In this document: positions 19,757-27,620 of the stretch, in pieces
How the letters are laid out: each line of letters starts with the position of its first letter
Position numbering within the stretch: position 1 is the stretch's first letter
Assembly: GCF_003544915.1 (NCBI RefSeq)
Contig: NZ_CP032097.1
Location: 2,356,001 to 2,420,000 of the forward strand
Direction: 5' to 3'
Length of the DNA stretch: 64,000 nucleotides
Source: Arcobacter ellisii
GTDB taxonomy: Bacteria; Campylobacterota; Campylobacteria; Campylobacterales; Arcobacteraceae
Program-made: the position numbers and the translations under genes
The notes under the pieces: model-generated
Databases searched by the model: none
What the model was told of the DNA's origin: nothing
Seen by the model: only the letters and a program-made list of their open reading frames with translations

Positions 19757-21640
19757 TTACCTATCTATTTTCATAATCTCTTCTTTCCCTATAAAATTTT
19801 TATTATTTGCTTCATTGAATATATTTTTTGCGATTTTTTCAGTTTGAATTGCGATATCATAAGTTTGATTCATAATTGAACCATTAAGTTTTGTTTGAGA
19901 ATCTAAATCATCAATAATATTATTAACTTCTAAAATATCCTTTTCTTGGTTTGTACTTAAATTAGTAATTGTATTTATCATCAAAGTTGATTTATTTATA
20001 TTTTCAAGTAGTTCATCATAACCTTTTATCATACTACTTGAAATAGACTTACCTTCATTTGCTTTATTTGTGGCATTTTCAACTAATTGTTTTATTTCAC
20101 GTGCAGCTTCTGAACTTCTACTTGCAAGATTTCTAACTTCTCCTGCTACAACTGCAAACCCTTTCCCTGTTTCCCCAGCAGTTGCTGCTTCAACTGCTGC
20201 ATTTAGTGATAATATGTTTGTTTGAAAAGCAATTTGGTCAATTATCATTATTGCTTCATTTATTAAATTAACTTGATTAGTAATTTCATCCATAGAGTTA
20301 GAAGTATTTAAAGCTAATTTTTGTCCCTCTTTTGCAGAAATATTTAACTCTTGTGCATATTTGCTCAACTGAGAAATATTTCCATTACTTTCTACAATTA
20401 CATTTGTAATATTTTTTAAAGAATCATTTGTTTTATCCAAAGAGATAATTGTATCTTTTGTAGAATCATTTAAAGTATTTATATACTCAATTAATCTATT
20501 TGAAGCACAATCTAAAGTAATTCCTCTTAATAAAGATTGTTTTAATAATTCTGAAATCTCTTCTGTTAAAAAATTAATATTTTCAATAAACTCAGCGATT
20601 TCACCCTTTTGATTTCTTATTTCAACTTTGTTTATAAATTTATAACTACTAAACTCTTTTAAAACAACAGAAATTGATTCTATATTTAATCTTAATTCAT
20701 TTATCATCAAATTAAAAGCTTCACATAAACTATTAAGTTGTTGATTATTTGGGACTTTTTCTACTTTAACATTCAAATAACCTTTATTAATTTGAGAAAC
20801 CACAGCTAAAACATTTTCAACTGTTTCATTATCTTTTTGTATTCCATCTTTTATCTTATATATATTCTCATTTATAATTTTTGACATCTTTCCAAACTCA
20901 TTTGTATCACTCTCTTTCATAAACTCAATATCTTTTGACTCATTTGATAAGTACCTAAAAAAAGAGAGTAATCCTTCTTGAAAAGTTTTTAAAGAACGTT
21001 TAATATCTGTAAAAATTGTATAAGTAATCAAAACTGCTAAAACTATACTAATTAAAAAAATTGCAAGTATGATATTTAAAATATTCTCTTTTATTTTTTT
21101 TGAATTTTCATAAAACTCTTTTCCATTTTTTTCAGCCAATTTTGTCAATTCATCCATTTGTTTATATAAAATCACATCATGGGGCATAGCTTTTTCTTTG
21201 ATAAGTTTTCCAGCAAGTTGCATATTTCCACTAATCATCGCATCTACAACTTCTGTTCGTAAAGGAATCCAAGTAATAAACTGTTTTTTTGCTTCATTAA
21301 GTTTTGTTTTATCCCCTAAAAAAGAGTTTTCTAACTCTTTAAATAAACCAAATATCTCTTTATCAATTTTACTAATTTTTTCAATAGCTAATTGTTTTTC
21401 TTCTTTTGAATTTGTTAAAGCGATATCTTTAACAGCACTTATTTCTAAAGTAATTCTAAAACTTATTGCTTTTGTTATATTACTCACTTGATAAGGATAA
21501 TTATAAAATCTTGAAGTAATTGATGCTAAATCTTCTATTTTAGAAATAGAATAACTACTTATAAAAATTATCATAAAAATAAGTATAGAAAATCCAAAGA
21601 TTATTTTTATATTAATACTTAAATCATTTATTTTATTCAT
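19757..21640 (-). CDS. Methyl-accepting chemotaxis protein (4-helix-bundle sensor)
   Basis: 627 residues with a membrane helix near 11-30, a helical periplasmic domain rich in Lys/Glu (to about 185), a second membrane helix to 210, and a HAMP-like region. The signalling tip [23 protein letters not shown] is near 468. Unlike the other two receptors it carries an extra tail after the shared motif ([13 protein letters not shown]), and its adaptation region differs from theirs. The ligand is unknown. Divergent from the SDR gene. Confidence 0.92.
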   Translation of the reverse strand: MNKINDLSINIKIIFGFSILIFMIIFISSYSISKIEDLASITSRFYNYPYQVSNITKAISFRITLEISAVKDIALTNSKEEKQLAIEKISKIDKEIFGLFKELENSFLGDKTKLNEAKKQFITWIPLRTEVVDAMISGNMQLAGKLIKEKAMPHDVILYKQMDELTKLAEKNGKEFYENSKKIKENILNIILAIFLISIVLAVLITYTIFTDIKRSLKTFQEGLLSFFRYLSNESKDIEFMKESDTNEFGKMSKIINENIYKIKDGIQKDNETVENVLAVVSQINKGYLNVKVEKVPNNQQLNSLCEAFNLMINELRLNIESISVVLKEFSSYKFINKVEIRNQKGEIAEFIENINFLTEEISELLKQSLLRGITLDCASNRLIEYINTLNDSTKDTIISLDKTNDSLKNITNVIVESNGNISQLSKYAQELNISAKEGQKLALNTSNSMDEITNQVNLINEAIMIIDQIAFQTNILSLNAAVEAATAGETGKGFAVVAGEVRNLASRSSEAAREIKQLVENATNKANEGKSISSSMIKGYDELLENINKSTLMINTITNLSTNQEKDILEVNNIIDDLDSQTKLNGSIMNQTYDIAIQTEKIAKNIFNEANNKNFIGKEEIMKIDR

Positions 21641-21690
21641 TCATTTTGCCTTATTGTTTTTGTTCCAAGAATGTAATCTTATTTAATTAT

Positions 21691-21745
21691 AATCGCACAA
21701 AATTCGCAATATTGGGAAATTACAAAAAGCGATTACTATGCGATT
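21691..21745 (+). promoter_or_regulatory. Paired GCGATT boxes (two direct, two inverted), 11-bp step
   Basis: GCGATT at 21729 and GCGATT at 21740 are direct repeats 11 bp apart. Upstream, AATCGC at 21691 and ATTCGC at 21702 form the mirror pair, also 11 bp apart. The site lies between a chemoreceptor gene (minus) and the SDR gene (plus), so a regulator bound here could act on both. Confidence 0.5.
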
Positions 21746-21788
21746 TTTTTTATATATATTTATTTCATAAATCATAAAGGATTATTAT

Positions 21789-22583
21789 ATGGATTTAAAA
21801 ATAGCAAATAAGACTGCTTTAATTACAGGTTCAACTCAAGGAATTGGATTTGAAACTGCTAGAAAATTATTACAAGAAGGTGTAAATGTAATAATTAATG
21901 GAAGAAATGAAAAAAAAGTAAATGATGCTGTTTCAAAACTAAAAAATGAATTTCCTAAAGGAAGAATAATAGGAATAACTGCTGATTTAAAAGATAATAT
22001 TGGTTGCAATAAATTAATATCTAAAATTCCTCATATTGATATTTTAATAAATAATCTAGGTATTTTTGAACCAAAAAATTTTAAAGATATTACTGAACAA
22101 GAGTGGCTACATATGTTCAATGTAAATGTAATGAGTGGAGTAAGACTAGCTCAACACTATCTTTCTTCAATGATAAATGAAAATTGGGGAAGAATTATAT
22201 TTATTTCAAGCGAATCAGCTATTCAAATTCCAAAAGAGATGATTCATTATGGTATGACAAAAACAGCTCAAATCTCTGTATCAAGAGGAATTGCTGAACT
22301 TACACGTGGAACAAATGTTACTTCAAATGCCATTTTATTAGGACCTTCAAAATCTGAAGGTGTTGTACAATTTATTGAAGAGTTTGCACAACAAAATAAT
22401 TTAACATTTGAAGAAGTTGAAAAAGATTTTTTCAAAAATGTAAGACCAACATCACTTATTCAAAGATTTGCCCAAGTTGAAGAAGATGCAAATATGATTG
22501 TATATATAGCAAGTGCTTTATCAAGTGCAACAAATGGTGCTATTTTAAGAGCAGATGGTGGAGTAATTCAATCTGCATTCTAA
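21789..22583 (+). CDS. SDR family oxidoreductase
   Basis: 264 residues with a classical Rossmann dehydrogenase pattern: TGSTQGIGFETA for cofactor binding, NNLGIF (variant of NNAG), the catalytic Ser in IFISSESA, and YGMTK as the YxxxK pair. A basic residue after the second strand (NGRNEKK) suggests NADP preference. The substrate is unknown; the sequence resembles FabG-like 3-oxoacyl reductases. AAGGA precedes the ATG. leuB follows 20 bases downstream. Confidence 0.85.
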   Translation: MDLKIANKTALITGSTQGIGFETARKLLQEGVNVIINGRNEKKVNDAVSKLKNEFPKGRIIGITADLKDNIGCNKLISKIPHIDILINNLGIFEPKNFKDITEQEWLHMFNVNVMSGVRLAQHYLSSMINENWGRIIFISSESAIQIPKEMIHYGMTKTAQISVSRGIAELTRGTNVTSNAILLGPSKSEGVVQFIEEFAQQNNLTFEEVEKDFFKNVRPTSLIQRFAQVEEDANMIVYIASALSSATNGAILRADGGVIQSAF

Positions 22584-22603
22584 TTATAAAAAGGAAATAA
22601 AAA

Positions 22604-23667
22604 ATGAAAAACTATAATATATCAATAATCAAAGGTGATGGGATAGGTCCAGAAATCGTTGATGAAGCAATAAAAGTATTAAACGCAGCTGCAAAAAAAT
22701 GTGATTTTGAATTAAATTATAAAGAGTATTTAATGGGTGGTATGCTATTGATACTACTGGTGTTCCACTTCCACAAGAGACAGTTGATGGAGTTTTAAAC
22801 TCTGATGCTTGTTTGTTTGGTGCAATTGGTGGAGAAAAATGGGATACACTTCCTAGAGAATTAAGACCAGAAACTGGATTATTAAAATTCAGAGAAGAAA
22901 TGGGTGTATACGCAAACTTAAGACCTGCAATTATTTATGACGAATTAGTAAATGCATCAACTTTAAAACCTGAAGTAATTCAAGGTGTTGATATTATGAT
23001 TGTAAGAGAATTTGGTGGAATCTATTTTGGAAAACCAAGAGAAAATGATGGATTTAAAGCATTTAATACAATGGTTTATACAAAACCAGAAATTGTAAGA
23101 ATTGGTAAAACAGCATTTGAACTTACAAGAAAAAGAAGTAAAAGAGTTTGTTCTGTTGATAAAGCAAATGTTTTAGAAGTTTCTCAACTTTGGAGAGATA
23201 CTATGAATGAATTAGCAAAAGATTACCCAGATGTTGAATTAACTCATATGTATGTAGATAACGCAGCAATGCAACTTGTAAGAAACCCAAAACAATTTGA
23301 TGTTATCGTAACAGGAAATATCTTTGGTGATATTCTTTCAGATACAGCTTCAATGGTAGTTGGTTCAATTGGATTACTTCCAAGTGCTTCAACAGGAGAT
23401 AAAACAGCAATATATGAACCAATACATGGCTCAGCACCAGATATAGCAGGAATGGGAATAGCAAATCCAATAGCAACAATCGTAAGTGCAGCAATGATGC
23501 TAAGATACTCTTTAAATGAAGTAAAAGCAGCAGATATGATAGAAGAAGCAATAAAAGCAGTATTAAAAGATGGATATAGAACAAAAGATTTAGCAGCATT
23601 TGATGCAAAAGAGGTGTTAAATACAACTGCTATGGGTGATATTGTTGCTAGATACGTAAGTAGATAA
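22604..23667 (+). pseudogene. leuB: 3-isopropylmalate dehydrogenase, frameshifted
   Basis: The frame from 22604 encodes the LeuB N-terminus (IIKGDGIGPEIVDEAIKVL...EYLMGG), then breaks. From about 22743 a second frame continues with [31 protein letters not shown] and the rest to YVSR. One base is missing after GGTGGT: ATGCTATTGAT should be ATTGCTATTGAT, or similar. Everything else, including the Asp residues of [10 protein letters not shown] and the C-terminal nucleotide site [10 protein letters not shown], looks intact. LeuB oxidises 3-isopropylmalate in leucine synthesis. Either a recent mutation or an assembly error. Confidence 0.9.
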
Positions 23668-23710
23668 TTTTTTCTATATAAATATATATTTATATATATA
23701 ATATATAAAT

Positions 23711-23735
23711 CAAATAAGCTTTAAAAGCTTATTTG
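23711..23735 (+). terminator. leuB terminator overlapping the left attachment site
   Basis: CAAATAAGCT / AGCTTATTTG with a TTAAA loop, 44 bases after the leuB stop. Its right arm is the first part of the att repeat, so one arm is chromosomal and the other is shared with the island end. Confidence 0.7.
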
Positions 23736-23783
23736 ATTAGATAATTAGTTTTTTGGGAGTAATTTTATAGGAACTATCTGGAA
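23727..23783 (+). repeat. Left attachment repeat (attL)
   Basis: The first 33 bases (GCTTATTTGATTAGATAATT onward to 23759) are identical to 46604-46636. The next 24 match with three differences. Read on the minus strand it encodes the displaced end of YciI (FQIVPIKLLPKN, stop), with I where the current gene has V. Confidence 0.92.
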
Positions 23784-23843
23784 CTAAATTTATTAATAAA
23801 ACTAGCCAATTTATGGCTTTTCAAGATTGAATTACTTTTTTGA

Positions 23844-23860
23844 TACCTGAAAAAGTACCT
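23844..23860 (+). repeat. Arm-type repeat, left end
   Basis: TACCTGAAAAAGTACCT. A near-identical TACCTGAAATATTACCT lies at 46501-46517 inside the right end in the same orientation. Each is a TACCT-N7-TACCT pair, suitable as an integrase arm-binding site. Confidence 0.55.
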
Positions 23861-23882
23861 TTATCTTTTTTTATTTATACTC

Positions 23883-24419
23883 TTAAATAAAAACAACTAC
23901 ACAGAATATTATTGCAAGAAAAATCAAATCTATCTTAAAATAAAATTTTCCCTTATCATATGGTTCTAGATTTAGCTCAATTATATTTTTGTCGTTTGTA
24001 AACGCTTTATCTATCATATAATGAAAAAATGTAATTAAAAATATAATCAAAGAAGAAGCTAACAAATTTAATATAGATTCAGCTTTACGATCTATTCCAA
24101 TGAAATTATTAAAATCTGAAAATAATAAAAAAATAGCAAAAGCAAAAAATAAAAATCCTAAAAAACAAACTATATATCTAAATAGTTTTACTATTGTTAA
24201 ATTATATTCTTTATTAGATTTTTCATTTACAGATTTTCTAGTTCTAATTTTAAAGTACTCTTTAAAAAAATGGTTAGTTAAAATACTTTGAGCTAGATAG
24301 TAGTTATTATTATTTTGTCCAATATTACCATTCCCACCACTTATATTAAAAGTATCTTTATCTAATTTACTTTTAATTTCAATTAGATTTCCATTGATTT
24401 TTTTTAGTAACTCTTCCAT
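23883..24419 (-). CDS. Unrecognised membrane protein with ISGGxxNIxQ motif
   Basis: 178 residues. A helical N-terminus (about 1-22) leads to FNISGGNGNIGQNNNNYYL (about 24-42), then a basic linker, two membrane helices (about 78-100 and 115-140) and a final one at 165-178. The Gly/Asn motif is nearly the same as one in the CI-like repressor encoded next to it (HISGGTKNISQVNGG). This suggests the two proteins interact or share an assembly motif. No known family was recognised. Confidence 0.6.
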   Translation of the reverse strand: MEELLKKINGNLIEIKSKLDKDTFNISGGNGNIGQNNNNYYLAQSILTNHFFKEYFKIRTRKSVNEKSNKEYNLTIVKLFRYIVCFLGFLFFAFAIFLLFSDFNNFIGIDRKAESILNLLASSLIIFLITFFHYMIDKAFTNDKNIIELNLEPYDKGKFYFKIDLIFLAIIFCVVVFI

Positions 24420-24599
24420 TATTTATACATCCATTTAGAAATATTTAAATATAAGTATTTTATCTTTTTTAATTTCATAGAATATAATATAATTTTTAAA
24501 TATTAATCCCTTATATTTTAATTATCAACATAATTTGATTTACGTTACATTTTATTATAAGAATTGCTAATTGTAATTTATTTTTAAAGTTTGAAGCAT

Positions 24600-25001
24600 C
24601 TACAGATAATTTATCAATTCTTTTTTTATTTTTTCCAATTCTTCTTTTAAAAAATTCATTTTTTTTGTCATTTTTGCTAAATTTTCAATTTTCTTAAATT
24701 CTTCAAAAAGTTCAAGTTCATCTTCATTTTCAGAACCTTGATTAATTGTTCCACCATTTACTTGAGATATATTTTTTGTTCCACCTGAAATATGAAAAGT
24801 TGGTTTATCTTCACTTGAAAGCCAATCAAGAGAAACACCTGTCTCTTCTGCAACTTTAAGTAAATACTTATTTGGTATGGCATTCCTTTTTTTCCAACTA
24901 TCTATTGTAGAAAGAGTTATATTAAGTTGACTTGCTAACTCTGAATATGAAGTAACATCCATTGCAATTTTCATTTTTTCAGTTGTAATTTTAACATCCA
25001 T
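24600..25001 (-). CDS. CI-like phage repressor (HTH), short form
   Basis: About 133 residues. ATG 25001, preceded by AAGGG, is preferred to the TTG six codons upstream. The N-terminal domain is a CI/bacteriophage repressor HTH: YSELASQLNITLSTIDSWKKRNAIPNKYLLKVAEETGVSLDWLSS. An ISGG-x-x-NI-x-Q motif (about 72-83) and a C-terminal coiled coil follow. It lacks a LexA/S24-type self-cleaving domain, so induction by RecA cleavage is unlikely. It lies divergent to a strong promoter with palindromic operators and is probably the master repressor of the island. Confidence 0.82.
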   Translation of the reverse strand: MDVKITTEKMKIAMDVTSYSELASQLNITLSTIDSWKKRNAIPNKYLLKVAEETGVSLDWLSSEDKPTFHISGGTKNISQVNGGTINQGSENEDELELFEEFKKIENLAKMTKKMNFLKEELEKIKKELINYL

Positions 25002-25038
25002 ATCTTTTACCCTTATCAAATAATATCATTTAATAAAA

Positions 25039-25082
25039 AAGTTCAAAAAGAACTTGACATACATTCTAAAAGAATGTATAAT
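25039..25082 (+). promoter_or_regulatory. Consensus promoter with two palindromic operators
   Basis: TTGACA (25054-25059), a 17-bp spacer and TATAAT (25077-25082) make a perfect sigma-70 promoter reading right. The spacer is the palindrome TACATTCTAAAAGAATGTA (25060-25078). A second palindrome, AAGTTCAAAAAGAACTT (25039-25055), overlaps the -35. Both share TTC-N5-GAA with centres 22 bp (two turns) apart. This is a repressor-controlled early promoter, with the repressor gene divergent. Confidence 0.85.
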
Positions 25083-25351
25083 ACACTCAATGATTAGCCA
25101 AAATGAGTCACTTGGCTTTTTGATTATAACAAGTTGATTATAACAAGTTCTTTAATATGCAAAGCTAATAGATATAAATAGCCACTTCGGACTGGATATT
25201 AGTGCTTAGAAACAATAGTGACTGTTTTTAAGGTTGTTTTACTTTTTAATTAAAGGGTCAACTGTTATGCGGGGATATATGGTCAAAGGCATATATCAAT
25301 TTACTTTGATTAATTTCAAAGATTTAGGATTAAACAAAATAAGGAAGAATA
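25083..25351 (+). other. Long untranslated leader after the early promoter
   Basis: About 260 bases lie between the promoter and the first gene. They include a perfect 14-bp tandem repeat TGATTATAACAAGT (25121-25148), AGCCACTTCGGACTGG and GCGGGGATATATGGTCAAAGGCATATAT, with more G/C than the surroundings. No protein frame with a ribosome binding site was seen. It could be a structured leader or a small RNA. Confidence 0.35.
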
Positions 25352-25609
25352 ATGACAAATTCGGAAAAAGTAAAAATGATTATAAATGAAATAAAAGCTA
25401 TGTACCCAAACAAAATGGTTTTAAATGCGACTCAAATGACAAGAACAATAGGAATAAGTTTGAGGACATTTTCTAGAATAATAATGGCTGAAGAATGGAG
25501 TAAATTACCACCATTTAAAAGCGAAGAAGTGAAAAGGAAAGATGGTATGAAAAGCACTAAATATCAATTTAATATTTTTGATATTGCTGAATTTTTATCA
25601 AAAAAATAG
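25352..25609 (+). CDS. Small DNA-binding-like protein of the early operon
   Basis: 85 residues with a helix-turn-helix-like stretch NATQMTRTIGISLRTFSRII (about 25-44) and a C-terminal FDIAEFL segment. AAGGAAG precedes the ATG. First gene after the regulated promoter and 11 bases before the AlpA-like gene. Probably a regulator or recombination directionality factor; no family recognised. Confidence 0.55.
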   Translation: MTNSEKVKMIINEIKAMYPNKMVLNATQMTRTIGISLRTFSRIIMAEEWSKLPPFKSEEVKRKDGMKSTKYQFNIFDIAEFLSKK

Positions 25610-25620
25610 GGAGTAAAAGA

Positions 25621-25824
25621 ATGAATGAAGATAAATTTATTAAAAAAGCAGAAGTACTTACTGAATATATAAAGATAGGAGAAACAAAACTTGATGAAAT
25701 AATAAAGAATGGTAATTTTGTTGAGCCTATACCTATTGAAGGGTTTGCTCATAGCTTATATAGTGTCCTGGAGATACAAAAATGGATGGATGACCAAAAA
25801 CAAAAAAGAAATATAAAAAAGTAA
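25621..25824 (+). CDS. AlpA/excisionase-like small HTH protein
   Basis: 67 residues: FIKKAEVLTEYIKIGETKLDEIIKNGNFVEPIPIEG followed by YSVLEIQKWMDDQKQ, the layout of AlpA/MerR-like excisionases in which a helix-turn-helix is followed by a wing and a W-containing helix. AlpA activates integrase or acts in excision. It fits beside the repressor and is 67 residues, the usual length. Confidence 0.72.
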   Translation: MNEDKFIKKAEVLTEYIKIGETKLDEIIKNGNFVEPIPIEGFAHSLYSVLEIQKWMDDQKQKRNIKK

Positions 25825-25887
25825 CTCCCTCTTAAAAGACTTTGGCGAAGTGGCTAAGAGAGAGCTGTTAAAACGGCTTAAGGCTTT

Positions 25888-25925
25888 AACTAAGTGAATA
25901 CTACAACATAGTAACTTAGTTTTTT
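25888..25925 (+). terminator. Terminator after the AlpA-like gene
   Basis: AACTAAGT (25888-25895) pairs with ACTTAGTT (25914-25921), with an inner ACTA/TAGT pair. Six T follow. Confidence 0.7.
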
Positions 25926-25953
25926 ACAATTACACACATGTGAGGATAAATAT

Positions 25954-26295
25954 ATGAGTGAAAAAGATAAGCAAACAGGATTAGCGGACTATACAACAAT
26001 AAAACATCATCCACGTGTTAAATATGACCTTTCAAATAATGATTATTGCATTGCAAATGCAATATATCATCTTAGTAATAACCCAGATAGTAAATTCAAA
26101 GGTTGGTATTATGGAAAAATTGAAACATTAGGTCAAATGTTTAATTTTGGAAGAACTGCTACATATGAATCAATTAAAAAATTAACTGAAAAAAATCTAG
26201 TAGAAAAAGACCCAGAAAGTGGTTTTTTAAAAACAACAAATAAATGGTGGGATGAATTTGTAAATTTTGAAATTGGACAGTTGTCCGGAAAGTGA
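25954..26295 (+). CDS. Winged-helix protein, replication-initiator-like
   Basis: 113 residues: KYDLSNNDYCIANAIYHLSN then GWYYGKIETLGQMFNFGRTATYESIKKLTEKNLVEKDPESG, a winged-helix domain like those at the N-terminus of phage and plasmid replication proteins. The frame stays open after the TGA for 23 codons, to a stop at about 26365, so the ancestral protein may have been longer. Repeats with a TCCGGA core begin inside its last codons. It is likely to bind DNA and may start replication of the excised island. Confidence 0.55.
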   Translation: MSEKDKQTGLADYTTIKHHPRVKYDLSNNDYCIANAIYHLSNNPDSKFKGWYYGKIETLGQMFNFGRTATYESIKKLTEKNLVEKDPESGFLKTTNKWWDEFVNFEIGQLSGK

Positions 26296-26360
26296 ACTAG
26301 AATCCATAAAACGAATTATAACTGTTCGGAAAATGAATTAAATAATCCGGAATCCGGACA
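26282..26360 (+). repeat. TCCGGA-centred iteron-like repeats
   Basis: TGTCCGGAAAGTGAACTAGA (26282) and TGTTCGGAAAATGAATTAAA (26323) are two related 20-mers, 41 bp apart. TCCGGA (26346) and TCCGGACA (26353, inverted) follow. Such G+C-containing repeats stand out in this A+T-rich DNA. They could be an origin bound by the winged-helix protein, or coding remnants of its tail. Confidence 0.45.
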
Positions 26361-26411
26361 CATATAATAATATATATAACAATATCCATAAAGAAGAAGA
26401 GGAAGAAGAAA

Positions 26412-26780
26412 ATGATTGATGAAAATCAAAAAATTGAACTCTTTGATAAATTTTATGATTGGTTAAAAGCAGATGGATTGAAGCCTAAAACAAGTGAAAG
26501 ACTGCATCGAAAAAAGATATTTAGTTCTTTACTTAACAATAATCAAATGACACTAGATAATTTTAAAGACTTTTTAGAAGATATAAAGATACAAGATATC
26601 GAAAACTTACAAAGTCAAACAATAAATTATCAAAATCAATTATTTACCATTGATGAAGTAGTAGTAAATAAAAATCTTGAAGAATTTACACTTAAAAATC
26701 TAGCTTTAAATGCCAACATAAAATGTAAATTTAATCAATTAGCTCAAATACAAAATTTAGTTCACAAAGAAAATAGTTAG
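26412..26780 (+). CDS. Unrecognised small helical protein
   Basis: 122 residues, mostly helical and charged (KIELFDKFYDWLKADGLKPKTSERLHRKKIFSSLL). AAGAGGAAGAAGAAA before the ATG gives a purine-rich ribosome binding site. No membrane segment or known motif. It lies between the winged-helix gene and the ParA operon; a 118-bp spacer with TACCCTTT/AATCCCTACGG follows. Confidence 0.55.
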   Translation: MIDENQKIELFDKFYDWLKADGLKPKTSERLHRKKIFSSLLNNNQMTLDNFKDFLEDIKIQDIENLQSQTINYQNQLFTIDEVVVNKNLEEFTLKNLALNANIKCKFNQLAQIQNLVHKENS

Positions 26781-26898
26781 CCAATATTTATGAGCTAAGG
26801 GAATGGTTAATTTTGTTTTGCCTACCCTTTAATCCCTACGGCAAAATCAAAGACAAGCAAAATTAACACGATATAAAACAACAGAAGAAAGGCAAAAG

Positions 26899-27609
26899 AT
26901 GTCACAAAAAGAAAATACAAATACATTTGTAGTGTGTAGTTTAAAAGGTGGAGTTGGTACTACAACTTTATCTGAAATATTAGCTACATTATTACATAAA
27001 GAAGATAGAACACTAACTATTTATCACCCAGATAGTTTCAATGTTATTGATGATGAGCAACAAAATTTCGAATTGGTTCATATAGGTACAAAATCAATTC
27101 AATTACAAAATTTTGGTAAGAAAATTAGTTCAGAGTATATTGATTTTCTTTTCAAAAAAACAAGAAATATAAACATTGTTGATATAAATAAAGATGCTTT
27201 TGAGTTACTAGAAGAACTAGGTATGGGAGTTAATTATTATATTCCACTAACTGATAATGCAATTGAAGTAGATCTTGCAATCAAGACAATAGAAATAATC
27301 GAAGAATTTAGTATCGATCCAAAAATATATTTGATTCTGAATAAATGTAATTCATTAAATAAAAATGAGATAAAAAAACAATTTATAGGCTTGTTCGGGG
27401 ATAAAAAAATAGGAATAAAATCAAGAATAGATGAAATAACTGTTGATAATATCTTCTATATTCCAACATCTAAAATATTTAGTGAATTCTCACTAACAAA
27501 AAGCAATCTACTTGATTATCTAAATTCAAATAATCAAAAAAATGAAGCATTTAATCAAGAAGTTGAACATTTTGTTCAAAAAATACAAGATTTAAAAAAA
27601 TCGTTTTAA
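26899..27609 (+). CDS. ParA-like protein with degenerate P-loop
   Basis: 236 residues, clearly a paralogue of the next gene. The deviant Walker A reads KGGVGTTT at 16-23: the signature Lys16 is kept but the nucleotide-binding Lys at 21 is Thr. The adenine-site region LILNKCNSLNKNEIKKQFIGLFGD is shared with the paralogue. It probably binds nucleotide poorly or not at all and may be a structural partner in a heterodimer. First of six packed genes. Confidence 0.8.
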   Translation: MSQKENTNTFVVCSLKGGVGTTTLSEILATLLHKEDRTLTIYHPDSFNVIDDEQQNFELVHIGTKSIQLQNFGKKISSEYIDFLFKKTRNINIVDINKDAFELLEELGMGVNYYIPLTDNAIEVDLAIKTIEIIEEFSIDPKIYLILNKCNSLNKNEIKKQFIGLFGDKKIGIKSRIDEITVDNIFYIPTSKIFSEFSLTKSNLLDYLNSNNQKNEAFNQEVEHFVQKIQDLKKSF

Positions 27610-27620
27610 AAGGAAAACAA

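Noticed and set aside
22738-22745. Programmed frameshift in leuB
   Set aside because: No slippery heptamer or downstream stimulatory structure was seen, and LeuB is not known to use frameshifting. A plain deletion is simpler.
23303-23626. Leucine-rich minus-strand frame over leuB
   Set aside because: Antisense of the conserved LeuB C-terminus; composition is an artefact of the opposite frame.
25121-25148. Start of a CRISPR-like or longer tandem array
   Set aside because: Only two 14-bp units, no spacers, no cas genes in the window.
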